From: Mangrovimonas futianensis
Lineage (GTDB): Bacteria; Bacteroidota; Bacteroidia; Flavobacteriales; Flavobacteriaceae
Length of the DNA stretch: 64,000 nucleotides
NCBI RefSeq assembly: GCF_021245805.1
Contig: NZ_JAJJNF010000003.1
Coordinates: forward strand, 124,001-188,000
Direction: 5' to 3'
In this document: piece by piece, positions 52,100 through 58,707 of the stretch
Layout: each line of letters begins with the position of its first letter
Position numbering within the stretch: the stretch's first letter is position 1
Notes under the pieces: generated by a model
The model's database searches: none
What the model was told of the DNA's origin: nothing
What the model saw: only the letters and a program-made list of their open reading frames with translations
Position numbers and translations under genes: made by a program

Positions 52100-52294
52100 A
52101 TGTTAATTATACCAGTAAAAGAAGGAGAAAATATCGATAGAGCTTTAAAGCGTTACAAACGAAAGTTTGATAGAACTGGAGTTAAACGTGCGTTGCAAGA
52201 ACGTAAGCAGTTTACTAAACCTTCTGTAGAGAAAAGATCTCAAGTACAAAAAGCTCAGTATATTCAAAGATTGAGAGATCAAGAGAATATCTAA
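52100..52294 (+). CDS. rpsU: 30S ribosomal protein bS21
   Basis: The 64-residue basic protein begins MLIIPVKEGENIDRALKRYKRK and ends KAQYIQRLRDQENI. It belongs to the small subunit near the 16S rRNA 3-prime end. In Flavobacterium johnsoniae bS21, bS18 and bS6 hide the anti-Shine-Dalgarno tail; the present protein has Tyr54 in the C-terminal tail, the part reported to touch it. A strong consensus promoter and an unusually strong Shine-Dalgarno precede it, and a terminator follows. Confidence 0.97.
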   Translation: MLIIPVKEGENIDRALKRYKRKFDRTGVKRALQERKQFTKPSVEKRSQVQKAQYIQRLRDQENI

Positions 52295-52316
52295 TTTGAG
52301 TGAAATAATATTTAAA

Positions 52317-52346
52317 AATCCCGTAAGTTACTTGCGGGATTTTTTA
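52317..52346 (+). terminator. Intrinsic terminator of rpsU
   Basis: Stem AATCCCGTAAG/CTTGCGGGATT with short loop, followed by a T-run. Confidence 0.9.
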
Positions 52347-52406
52347 TTTCATTAAAGATAGTTGGAAAGAATTTAGTATATTTAATGTTACCTAAAACCC
52401 AACTAA

Positions 52407-53297
52407 ATGTCTTTTAAATTCTTTTTGGACTACCTACTTCTGGAAAAGAATTATTCCAAAAACACCGTTGATGCTTATCATAGGGATTTAAATAGTTTCT
52501 TAGAATTTATTGAAAAAGAATTCCAAACAACAGAAATTTCAGGTATTCATTATTCTCAAATTAGGAGTTGGATTGTTTTTATGGTTGAAAGTGGTATTTC
52601 GAATAGAAGTGTCAACCGCAAAATTTCTGCATTAAATACCTATTACAAGTTTTTAATGAAGGTTGGGGATTTAGAAGTGAATCCATTGGCCAAACACAAA
52701 GCTTTAAAAATAAGTAAAAAAATTCAAGTTCCTTTTTCAGAAAAGGAGGTGGGAGTTGTGCTAGATGATTTTGAGTTTGGGGATGATTTTGAAAGCTTAA
52801 GGGATAAATTGATGATTGAGCTGTTTTATTCTACTGGAATAAGAAGAATTGAACTGATTAATATTAAATTACGTGACATAGATACCTCCAATCAACTTCT
52901 TAAGGTTTTAGGGAAAAGAAATAAAGAGCGCTTTGTACCATTGTTACCTTCAGTTTTAACTAGCTTAAAAAATTATTTGGAGGAAAGAAATAGCTTGGTG
53001 CAGATCATCGATAAAGAGATGTTATTTTTAACCAAAAAAGGCGTTAAAGTATATGAAAATCTTGTTTACCGAATCATAAATGAGTATTTTAGTTTAGCAT
53101 CCTCTAAGGTGAAAAAGAGTCCGCATATTTTGAGGCATTCGTTTGCGACGCACTTATTGAACCAGGGTGCCGATTTGAACTCAGTAAAAGAATTATTAGG
53201 GCATTCTAGTTTGGCAGCTACTCAAGTGTACACCCATAATAGTATTGCCGAACTTAAAAAAGTTTATCTAGATGCCCACCCTAGAAACCAAAATTAA
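52407..53297 (+). CDS. xerC: Tyrosine recombinase, XerC-like (housekeeping)
   Basis: The 296-residue integrase-family enzyme has an N-terminal SAM-like DNA-binding domain (residues 1-90) and the catalytic set Arg146 (STGIRRIEL), Lys170 (LGKRNKERFVPL), His240-x2-Arg243 (HILRHSFATHLL), His266 (LLGHSSLAATQ) and nucleophile Tyr275. Its length and residues match XerC/XerD chromosome-dimer resolvases. I prefer that over a phage integrase because it sits among core ribosomal genes without mobile-element signs. No dif site was recognised in the window. Confidence 0.9.
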   Translation: MSFKFFLDYLLLEKNYSKNTVDAYHRDLNSFLEFIEKEFQTTEISGIHYSQIRSWIVFMVESGISNRSVNRKISALNTYYKFLMKVGDLEVNPLAKHKALKISKKIQVPFSEKEVGVVLDDFEFGDDFESLRDKLMIELFYSTGIRRIELINIKLRDIDTSNQLLKVLGKRNKERFVPLLPSVLTSLKNYLEERNSLVQIIDKEMLFLTKKGVKVYENLVYRIINEYFSLASSKVKKSPHILRHSFATHLLNQGADLNSVKELLGHSSLAATQVYTHNSIAELKKVYLDAHPRNQN

Positions 53298-53335
53298 ATC
53301 AAATAGCCTTTTTGTCTAACTAAAAACAATGTAGT

Positions 53336-53638
53336 ATGAAAGTAAACACGCAATCAGTCAACTTTTCTGCCGACAGAAAATTGATAGACTTTATCCAAAA
53401 GCGTATGAACAAGTTAGATTTGTTTTATGATCGGGTGATTCAATCCGATGTTTTTCTAAAGGTCGCTAACACTAGTGACAAAGCCAACAAAATATTTGAG
53501 GCAAAAATAAGTGTACCCGGTGATAGTCTGGTAGTTAAAAAACAATGTAAGACCTTTGAAGAGGGAGCAGATATGGCTGTAGCCTCTTTAGAAAGACAGT
53601 TAAAAAGAAGAAAAGAAAAATTAAGACCACATTTATGA
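53336..53638 (+). CDS. raiA: Ribosome hibernation/translation inhibitor (RaiA/HPF short form)
   Basis: The 100-residue protein matches the short HPF/YfiA family: KVNTQSVNFSADRKLIDFIQKRMNKLDLFYDRVI, then IFEAKISVPGDSLVVKKQCKTFEEGADMAVA, ending in basic residues KRRKEKLRPHL. It binds the 30S decoding region under stress. It follows xerC by 38 bases and precedes the tRNA promoter, so it may share an operon with xerC. Confidence 0.92.
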   Translation: MKVNTQSVNFSADRKLIDFIQKRMNKLDLFYDRVIQSDVFLKVANTSDKANKIFEAKISVPGDSLVVKKQCKTFEEGADMAVASLERQLKRRKEKLRPHL

Positions 53639-53659
53639 GAAAATTTTTCAAAAAATGTT

Positions 53660-53688
53660 TTGAATAAGAAAATAAATATATACATTTG
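53660..53688 (+). promoter_or_regulatory. Consensus promoter of the tRNA-tuf operon
   Basis: TTG at 53660-53662, 18 bases, then TACATTTG at 53681-53688. The first transcribed base would be near 53692, which is directly at a terminator hairpin. Confidence 0.75.
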
Positions 53689-53690
53689 CA

Positions 53691-53718
53691 GTCCGTTAGA
53701 AATAGCGGGCTTTTTTTT
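53691..53718 (+). terminator. Terminator-like hairpin at the start of the tRNA operon transcript
   Basis: An 8-bp stem (GTCCGTTA with TAGCGGGC, two G-U pairs) closes a GAAA tetraloop at 53699-53702 and is followed by eight T (53711-53718). It can end the raiA transcript but also lies at +1 of the tRNA promoter. Confidence 0.8.
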
Positions 53719-53738
53719 AGATAAAAAAGCAGTGAAAA

Positions 53739-53812
53739 GCCTCCATAGCTCAGCTGGCTAGAGCAGCTGATTTGTAATCAGCAGGTCGTGGGTTCGAGTC
53801 CCTCTGGAGGCT
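53739..53812 (+). tRNA. tRNA-Thr (anticodon TGT)
   Basis: The acceptor stem GCCTCCA pairs with TGGAGGC; the anticodon loop TTTGTAA is closed by a CTGA-containing stem, and the T-loop is GGTTCGAGT. No encoded CCA. First of four tRNAs before tuf. Confidence 0.95.
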
Positions 53813-53848
53813 CATAAGTTCTTTAAAAAATATAGAAAATAAGGTAAT

Positions 53849-53931
53849 GGGGAGATACTCAAGCGGCCAACGAGGACAGACTGTAAATCTGTTGTTTTTT
53901 AACTTCGCAGGTTCGAATCCTGCTCTCCCCA
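53849..53931 (+). tRNA. tRNA-Tyr (anticodon GTA)
   Basis: The acceptor stem GGGGAGA pairs with TCTCCCC, the anticodon loop is CTGTAAA, and a long variable arm makes it class II as expected for bacterial Tyr. No encoded CCA. Confidence 0.95.
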
Positions 53932-54052
53932 CATTTTAAATTTCAATTGGCTTTTGAAACGTTTGTTTTCCTGTAAAGCACAGATTGAAAAAACTGAATT
54001 CGGGTTTACCCCGAGCTGAATGAAAAACTGAGGTTTTTTATTCTAAAATCAG

Positions 54053-54125
54053 GCGGGAGTAGCTCAGTTGGTAGAGCGTCAGCCTTCCAAGCTGAATGTC
54101 GCCGGTTCGAACCCGGTCTCCCGCT
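54053..54125 (+). tRNA. tRNA-Gly (anticodon TCC)
   Basis: The acceptor stem GCGGGAG pairs with CTCCCGC, the anticodon loop is CTTCCAA closed by TCAGC/GCTGA, and the T-arm has GGTTCGAAC. No encoded CCA. The 121 bases between it and tRNA-Tyr hold a short TCGGG/CCCGA hairpin but no gene. Confidence 0.95.
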
Positions 54126-54135
54126 CTTTTTTAAA

Positions 54136-54207
54136 GCCGGTGTAGCTCAGGGGTAGAGCGTTTCCTTGGTAAGGAAGAGGTCACGGGTTCAAATCCCGTC
54201 ATTGGCT
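54136..54207 (+). tRNA. tRNA-Thr (anticodon GGT)
   Basis: The acceptor stem GCCGGTG pairs with CATTGGC including two G-U pairs; the anticodon loop is TTGGTAA. No encoded CCA. It is ten bases after tRNA-Gly and 65 before tuf. Confidence 0.95.
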
Positions 54208-54272
54208 CTATCTGTTTTAACAGGAAAAAGGACACTAATATTATTATATAACTAAGATTAAATTTATTAAAA

Positions 54273-55460
54273 ATGGCAAAGGAAACTTTTGATCGTTCCA
54301 AACCCCACTTAAATATTGGTACAATTGGACACGTTGATCACGGTAAAACAACTTTGACAGCTGCTATTACTACTGTATTAGCTAACGCTGGTTTATCTGA
54401 ACTGAGAAGCTTCGATTCAATCGATAACGCTCCAGAAGAAAAAGAAAGAGGTATTACTATTAATACATCTCACGTAGAATATCAAACAGCTAACCGTCAC
54501 TATGCTCACGTTGACTGTCCAGGTCACGCGGATTACGTAAAGAACATGGTAACTGGTGCGGCTCAAATGGATGGTGCTATCTTAGTGGTAGCTGCTACAG
54601 ATGGTCCTATGCCGCAAACTCGTGAGCACATCCTATTAGGACGTCAGGTAGGTATTCCTCGTATGGTTGTTTTCTTGAACAAAGTGGACATGGTTGATGA
54701 CGAAGAATTATTAGAGCTTGTTGAAATGGAAGTTAGAGATTTATTGAACTTCTATGAGTATGATGGAGATAACGGACCTGTAATTTCTGGTTCTGCTTTA
54801 GGTGCTCTTAATGGTGAGCAAAAATGGGTTGACACTGTAATGGAATTGATGGATGCAGTTGATAACTGGATCGAAGAGCCAATGCGTGAAGTTGACAAGC
54901 CATTCTTGATGCCTATCGAAGATGTATTCTCTATTACTGGTCGTGGTACTGTTGCTACTGGTCGTATTGAGACTGGTGTTGCTAACACTGGAGATCCAGT
55001 TGAGATCATTGGTATGGGAGCTGAAAAATTGACTTCTACTATCACAGGGGTTGAGATGTTCCGTAAAATCTTAGATAGAGGTGAAGCTGGTGATAACGTT
55101 GGTATCTTATTAAGAGGTATCGAGAAAACTGATATCCGTCGTGGTATGGTTATCTGTAAGCCAGGTTCTATTACTCCTCACGCTAAATTTAAAGCAGAGG
55201 TTTATATCCTTAAAAAAGAAGAAGGTGGACGTCACACGCCATTCCACAACAACTACCGTCCTCAGTTCTACGTACGTACAACTGACGTAACCGGTAACAT
55301 TGTTTTACCAGAAGGTGTTGAAATGGTAATGCCAGGTGATAACTTAACTATTACTGTTGACTTGATTCAACCAATTGCATTAAACCAAGGTTTACGTTTT
55401 GCTATCCGTGAAGGAGGTAGAACAGTTGGAGCTGGTCAGGTAACTGAAATTTTAGACTAA
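54273..55460 (+). CDS. tuf: Elongation factor Tu
   Basis: The 395-residue GTPase delivers aminoacyl-tRNA to the ribosome. Motifs are GTIGHVDHGKTTLTAAI (G1), ERGITINTSHVEY (G2), DCPGHADYVKNM (G3) and FLNKVDMVDDEELLELVE (G4), followed by domains II and III with RHTPFHNNYRPQFYVRTTDVTG and a VGAGQVTEILD end. The highly biased codon use fits a very abundant protein. It follows four tRNA genes and probably shares their transcript. A strong hairpin and tRNA-Trp follow. Confidence 0.98.
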   Translation: MAKETFDRSKPHLNIGTIGHVDHGKTTLTAAITTVLANAGLSELRSFDSIDNAPEEKERGITINTSHVEYQTANRHYAHVDCPGHADYVKNMVTGAAQMDGAILVVAATDGPMPQTREHILLGRQVGIPRMVVFLNKVDMVDDEELLELVEMEVRDLLNFYEYDGDNGPVISGSALGALNGEQKWVDTVMELMDAVDNWIEEPMREVDKPFLMPIEDVFSITGRGTVATGRIETGVANTGDPVEIIGMGAEKLTSTITGVEMFRKILDRGEAGDNVGILLRGIEKTDIRRGMVICKPGSITPHAKFKAEVYILKKEEGGRHTPFHNNYRPQFYVRTTDVTGNIVLPEGVEMVMPGDNLTITVDLIQPIALNQGLRFAIREGGRTVGAGQVTEILD

Positions 55461-55482
55461 TTTAGTTAATAAATATAGAGTT

Positions 55483-55510
55483 AAGGTATTCCGAAATATC
55501 GGAATGCCTT
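55483..55510 (+). promoter_or_regulatory. Stable hairpin between tuf and tRNA-Trp
   Basis: A 12-bp stem (AAGGTATTCCGA with TCGGAATGCCTT, one G-U pair) and a short AT loop. No T-run follows, so it is more likely a processing or mRNA-stability element than a full terminator. Confidence 0.6.
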
Positions 55511-55521
55511 GACTTGTATTT

Positions 55522-55594
55522 ACGGGTTTAGCTCAGTTGGTAGAGCACTGGTCTCCAAAACCAGGTGTCGGGAGTTCGAGTCTCTCAACCCGTG
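55522..55594 (+). tRNA. tRNA-Trp (anticodon CCA)
   Basis: The acceptor stem ACGGGTT pairs with AACCCGT, the anticodon loop is CTCCAAA closed by CTGGT/ACCAG, and the T-arm has GAGTTCGAGTCTC. No encoded CCA tail. It sits between tuf and secE. Confidence 0.95.
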
Positions 55595-55609
55595 CAAATA
55601 GATATTATA

Positions 55610-55807
55610 ATGGCTGGAATTGTAAACTATATAAAAGAATCATTTGAAGAATTGAAAAACCACGTGACTTGGCCAGCTTGGCCTGAGGCACAAAGTTTAA
55701 CTATACTAGTAGCAGTATTCTCTGTAATTTTTGCCTTGGCAACTTGGGGAGTAGATACTGTTTTTGGTAAAGTTGTGGGTTACTACTTTAAATTGATTAA
55801 CGGTTAA
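55610..55807 (+). CDS. secE: Preprotein translocase subunit SecE
   Basis: The 65-residue single-span protein of the SecYEG channel starts MAGIVNYIKESFEELKNHV and has TWPAWPEAQ before the membrane helix (LTILVAVFSVIFALATWGVDTVFG). I start at ATG 55610; a longer frame from 55565 would run into the tRNA-Trp gene. The short single-helix form is normal outside enterobacteria. nusG follows after nine bases, the usual secE-nusG pair. Confidence 0.95.
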   Translation: MAGIVNYIKESFEELKNHVTWPAWPEAQSLTILVAVFSVIFALATWGVDTVFGKVVGYYFKLING

Positions 55808-55816
55808 TATACGATT

Positions 55817-56371
55817 ATGTCTGAAGTGAGCGAGAAAAAATGGTACGTAGTCAGAGCCGTTAGTGGTCAAGAGAATAAGATTAAAAACTATATCGAGAAT
55901 GAAATAGCTCGATTAGGTTTAGATGATTATGTTGATCAGGTTTTGGTTCCTACGGAAAAGGTGGTTCAGATACGTAACGGTAAGAAAATAAACAAAGAGA
56001 AGGTTTATTTTCCGGGTTACATAATGATTCAAGCCAATTTAACTGGTGAAATTCCACATATCATCAAATCTGTAACCAATGTTATCGGATTTTTAGGTGA
56101 AACTAAGGGAGGTGATCCAGTGCCGTTAAGACAGTCTGAGGTGAATAGAATGTTAGGTAAGGTTGATGAATTATCAGTAGAAGCAGATTCTAATGTGATG
56201 ATTCCTTACAAAGTTGGTGAGACTGTAAAGGTAATTGATGGACCATTCAATGGATTTGATGGTACTATTGAGAAAATTAACGAGGAAAAGCGTAAGCTTG
56301 AGGTAATGGTGAAGATCTTTGGAAGAAAGACACCATTGGAATTAAGTTATATGCAGGTAGAAAAAGTATAA
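55817..56371 (+). CDS. nusG: Transcription termination/antitermination protein NusG
   Basis: The 184-residue protein has an NGN domain (KKWYVVRAVSGQENKIKNYIENE, KVYFPGYIMIQANLTGEIPHII) and a C-terminal KOW motif (VGETVKVIDGPFNGFDGTIEKINEEKRKLEVMVKIFGR). It links RNA polymerase to Rho or the ribosome and modulates pausing. It is cotranscribed with secE and is followed by a predicted promoter before rplK. Confidence 0.97.
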   Translation: MSEVSEKKWYVVRAVSGQENKIKNYIENEIARLGLDDYVDQVLVPTEKVVQIRNGKKINKEKVYFPGYIMIQANLTGEIPHIIKSVTNVIGFLGETKGGDPVPLRQSEVNRMLGKVDELSVEADSNVMIPYKVGETVKVIDGPFNGFDGTIEKINEEKRKLEVMVKIFGRKTPLELSYMQVEKV

Positions 56372-56374
56372 TAG

Positions 56375-56406
56375 TTGTTACATTATAGATAGGTGCAGTT
56401 CTTTTG
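56375..56406 (+). promoter_or_regulatory. Possible promoter of rplKAJL-rpoBC
   Basis: TTG at 56375-56377, 21 bases, then TTCTTTTG at 56399-56406, one mismatch from TAnnTTTG. It lies in the 80-base gap before rplK, 45 bases upstream of its ATG. Confidence 0.45.
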
Positions 56407-56451
56407 CTTCCAACTTAAAGAAATGCATCGCTTTTAAATTTTATTTTAAAA

Positions 56452-56892
56452 ATGGCAAAAGAGTTAAGTAAAGTAGTTAAACTACAAGTTAGGGGAGGTG
56501 CTGCGAATCCGTCGCCACCGGTTGGACCCGCTTTAGGTGCCGCTGGAGTTAACATCATGGAGTTCTGTAAGCAATTTAATGCTAGAACCCAAGACAAACC
56601 AGGTAAAGTATTGCCTGTTGTTATCTCGGTTTATAAGGACAAGTCTTTTGACTTTGTTGTTAAAACCCCTCCGGCAGCTGTACAATTATTAGAAGCGGCC
56701 AAGGTGAAGAAGGGTTCAGGAGAACCTCATATTAAAAAAGTAGCTAAAGTTTCTTGGGATCAGATAAGAACCATTGCTGAAGACAAAATGCAAGATTTAA
56801 ATGCATTTACTATCGATTCTGCTATGAGAATGGTAGCCGGTACAGCCAGATCAATGGGAATATCTGTAAAAGGAGGCGAAGCCCCTAAGTAA
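56452..56892 (+). CDS. rplK: 50S ribosomal protein uL11
   Basis: The 146-residue protein binds 23S rRNA at the GTPase-associated centre. It has KLQVRGGAANPSPPVGPALGAAGVNIMEFCKQFN at the N-terminus and the rRNA-binding C-terminal half with KVSWDQIRTIAEDKM and MRMVAGTARSMGISVKG. Length is typical. First gene of the rplKAJL-rpoBC cluster; rplA follows after 16 bases. Confidence 0.98.
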   Translation: MAKELSKVVKLQVRGGAANPSPPVGPALGAAGVNIMEFCKQFNARTQDKPGKVLPVVISVYKDKSFDFVVKTPPAAVQLLEAAKVKKGSGEPHIKKVAKVSWDQIRTIAEDKMQDLNAFTIDSAMRMVAGTARSMGISVKGGEAPK

Positions 56893-56908
56893 TCTAAAAA
56901 TTTATTAA

Positions 56909-57598
56909 ATGGGAAGATTAACTAGAAAGCAAAAAGAGGCTTTAGCGAAAATAGAAAAAGGAAGACTTTATTCTGTTGCTGAAGCATCAGCATTAGTAAA
57001 AGAAATTACCAATACCAAATTTGATGCCTCTGTGGATATTGCTGTACGTTTGGGAGTAGATCCTAGAAAAGCAAATCAAATGGTTAGAGGGGTTGTAACC
57101 CTTCCACATGGTACTGGTAAAGACGTGAAAGTTTTAGCATTGGTAACTCCAGACAAAGAAGCAGAAGCTAAAGAAGCTGGAGCAGATTACGTTGGATTGG
57201 ACGAATACCTTGATAAAATCAAAGGTGGATGGACAGACGTTGACGTTATCATCACTATGCCAGCTGTAATGGGTAAATTAGGTCCATTAGGTCGTATATT
57301 AGGACCTCGTGGTTTAATGCCAAACCCTAAGACTGGTACAGTAACCATGGATGTTGCTAAAGCAGTAAGCGATGTAAAGGCAGGTAAAATTGACTTCAAA
57401 GTTGATAAAACTGGTATCGTTCATGCATCTATCGGAAAGGCATCATTTAGCCCAGATAAGATTGCAGGAAACGCAAACGAATTAATACATACATTAATCA
57501 AACTTAAACCAACTGCAGCAAAAGGAACTTATGTGAAAAGCATTCACATGTCTAGCACTATGAGTCCTAGTGTAGCTGTAGATCCAAAAGTCGGTTAA
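56909..57598 (+). CDS. rplA: 50S ribosomal protein uL1
   Basis: The 229-residue stalk protein has KFDASVDIAVRLGVDPRKANQMVRG, the family signature region VIITMPAVMGKLGPLGRILGPRGLMPNPKTGTV, and FKVDKTGIVHASIGKASFS. uL1 proteins often repress their own operon by binding the rplK-rplA leader; I could not identify such a site here. rplJ follows after 19 bases. Confidence 0.98.
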   Translation: MGRLTRKQKEALAKIEKGRLYSVAEASALVKEITNTKFDASVDIAVRLGVDPRKANQMVRGVVTLPHGTGKDVKVLALVTPDKEAEAKEAGADYVGLDEYLDKIKGGWTDVDVIITMPAVMGKLGPLGRILGPRGLMPNPKTGTVTMDVAKAVSDVKAGKIDFKVDKTGIVHASIGKASFSPDKIAGNANELIHTLIKLKPTAAKGTYVKSIHMSSTMSPSVAVDPKVG

Positions 57599-57617
57599 GT
57601 AGTTAAATAAATTCATT

Positions 57618-58139
57618 ATGACAAGAGAAGAAAAATCACAAGTAATTGAAGAATTAACTGCACAGTTAGCCGATAACCCTAATATCTATTTAGCAGATAT
57701 TTCTGGTTTGGATGCAGATAGCACTTCTAATTTACGTCGTGCTTGCTTTAAAGCTAACATCAAGCTTGCAGTTGTTAAAAATACCTTGTTATCCAAGGCA
57801 ATGGAAGCTTCAGAAAAAGACTTTGGTGACCTTCCTTCTATTTTGAAAGGAAACACTTCTGTTATGTATTCTGAAACTGGTAATGGTCCAGCCAAAGTAA
57901 TCAAAAACTTCCGTAAAAAATCAGACAAACCTTTATTAAAAGGAGCGTTTATTGAGGAAGCAATTTACATTGGTGATGAACAACTTGACGCTTTAGTTAA
58001 TATCAAGTCTAAAGAAGAAGTTATTGCAGACATCATTGCATTGTTACAATCTCCTGCGAAGAACGTTGTTTCAGCGCTTCAATCTGGAGGAGGAAAATTA
58101 GCAGGTATTTTGAAAACGTTATCCGAGAAAGAAGGATAA
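57618..58139 (+). CDS. rplJ: 50S ribosomal protein uL10
   Basis: The 173-residue protein forms the base of the L7/L12 stalk. Its globular N-terminal half (LADISGLDADSTSNLRRACFKANIKLAVVKNTLL) binds rRNA with uL11. The C-terminal helix (LLQSPAKNVVSALQSGGGKLAGILKTLSEKEG) binds L7/L12 dimers. rplL begins 63 bases later; I see no large leader structure in that gap. Confidence 0.97.
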   Translation: MTREEKSQVIEELTAQLADNPNIYLADISGLDADSTSNLRRACFKANIKLAVVKNTLLSKAMEASEKDFGDLPSILKGNTSVMYSETGNGPAKVIKNFRKKSDKPLLKGAFIEEAIYIGDEQLDALVNIKSKEEVIADIIALLQSPAKNVVSALQSGGGKLAGILKTLSEKEG

Positions 58140-58202
58140 TATTTGATAAGTACGCACTTTTTACAACAAATAAATTAATTACATTTTAAAACGATAGAAA
58201 AA

Positions 58203-58580
58203 ATGGCAGATTTAAAAGATTTCGCAGAACAATTAGTTAACTTAACAGTAAAAGAAGTAAACGAGTTAGCTGATATCTTAAAAGAAGAATATGGTATCGA
58301 GCCTGCAGCTGCTGCTGTGGCTGTAGCTGGTCCAGCCGCTGGTGGTGGAGATGCTGCTGCTGAAGAAAAAACTGAATTTGATGTTATTCTTAAAGCAGCT
58401 GGTGCTTCTAAATTAGCAGTAGTTAAATTGGTTAAAGAATTAACTGGTTTAGGATTAAAAGAAGCTAAAGAATTAGTTGATAACGCACCTAGCCCAATCA
58501 AAGAGGGTATTGCTAAAGACGAAGCTGAAGGCTTAAAATCTTCTTTAGAAGAAGCTGGAGCAGAAGTTGAGCTTAAATAA
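58203..58580 (+). CDS. rplL: 50S ribosomal protein bL12 (L7/L12)
   Basis: The 125-residue acidic stalk protein has an N-terminal dimerisation part (MADLKDFAEQLVNLTVKEV), an Ala/Gly-rich hinge (AAAAVAVAGPAAGGGDAAAEE) and a C-terminal factor-binding domain (FDVILKAAGASKLAVVKLV, GLGLKEAKELVDNAPSPIKEG). It recruits EF-Tu and EF-G. A long palindromic hairpin separates it from rpoB. Confidence 0.98.
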   Translation: MADLKDFAEQLVNLTVKEVNELADILKEEYGIEPAAAAVAVAGPAAGGGDAAAEEKTEFDVILKAAGASKLAVVKLVKELTGLGLKEAKELVDNAPSPIKEGIAKDEAEGLKSSLEEAGAEVELK

Positions 58581-58603
58581 GCTTAAACGCTCAAACTTAT
58601 AAA

Positions 58604-58642
58604 GGTTTAGGCCTAAAGTTTATACACTTTTAGGCCTAGACC
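58604..58642 (+). promoter_or_regulatory. Long hairpin in the rplL-rpoB gap (attenuator candidate)
   Basis: GGTTTAGGCCTAAAGT (58604-58619) pairs with ACTTTTAGGCCTAGACC (58626-58642) except for one mismatch and one bulge, with a six-base loop. Each arm contains the palindrome TAGGCCTA. No clear T-run follows. Its place matches the partial terminator known between L7/L12 and beta subunit genes in other bacteria. Confidence 0.65.
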
Positions 58643-58707
58643 ATTTTGCGTATATAAATGCACCGTACGCACACCTTTTTATTTTTTAATCAAAATTCCG
58701 TCCATTG

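Noticed and set aside
52407..53297. Tyrosine recombinase as sign of a prophage or integrative element
   Set aside because: It has XerC length and residues, sits between rpsU and raiA in a core region, and no attachment repeats or phage genes are nearby, although a tRNA cluster is close.
53750..53932. Minus-strand frame over the first two tRNA genes with an RDSNPRPADYKSA-like translation
   Set aside because: This is the well-known spurious translation of tRNA genes; both tRNAs fold perfectly.
55565..55609. Longer SecE start
   Set aside because: The added 15 residues come from the tRNA-Trp gene; ATG 55610 gives a normal SecE.
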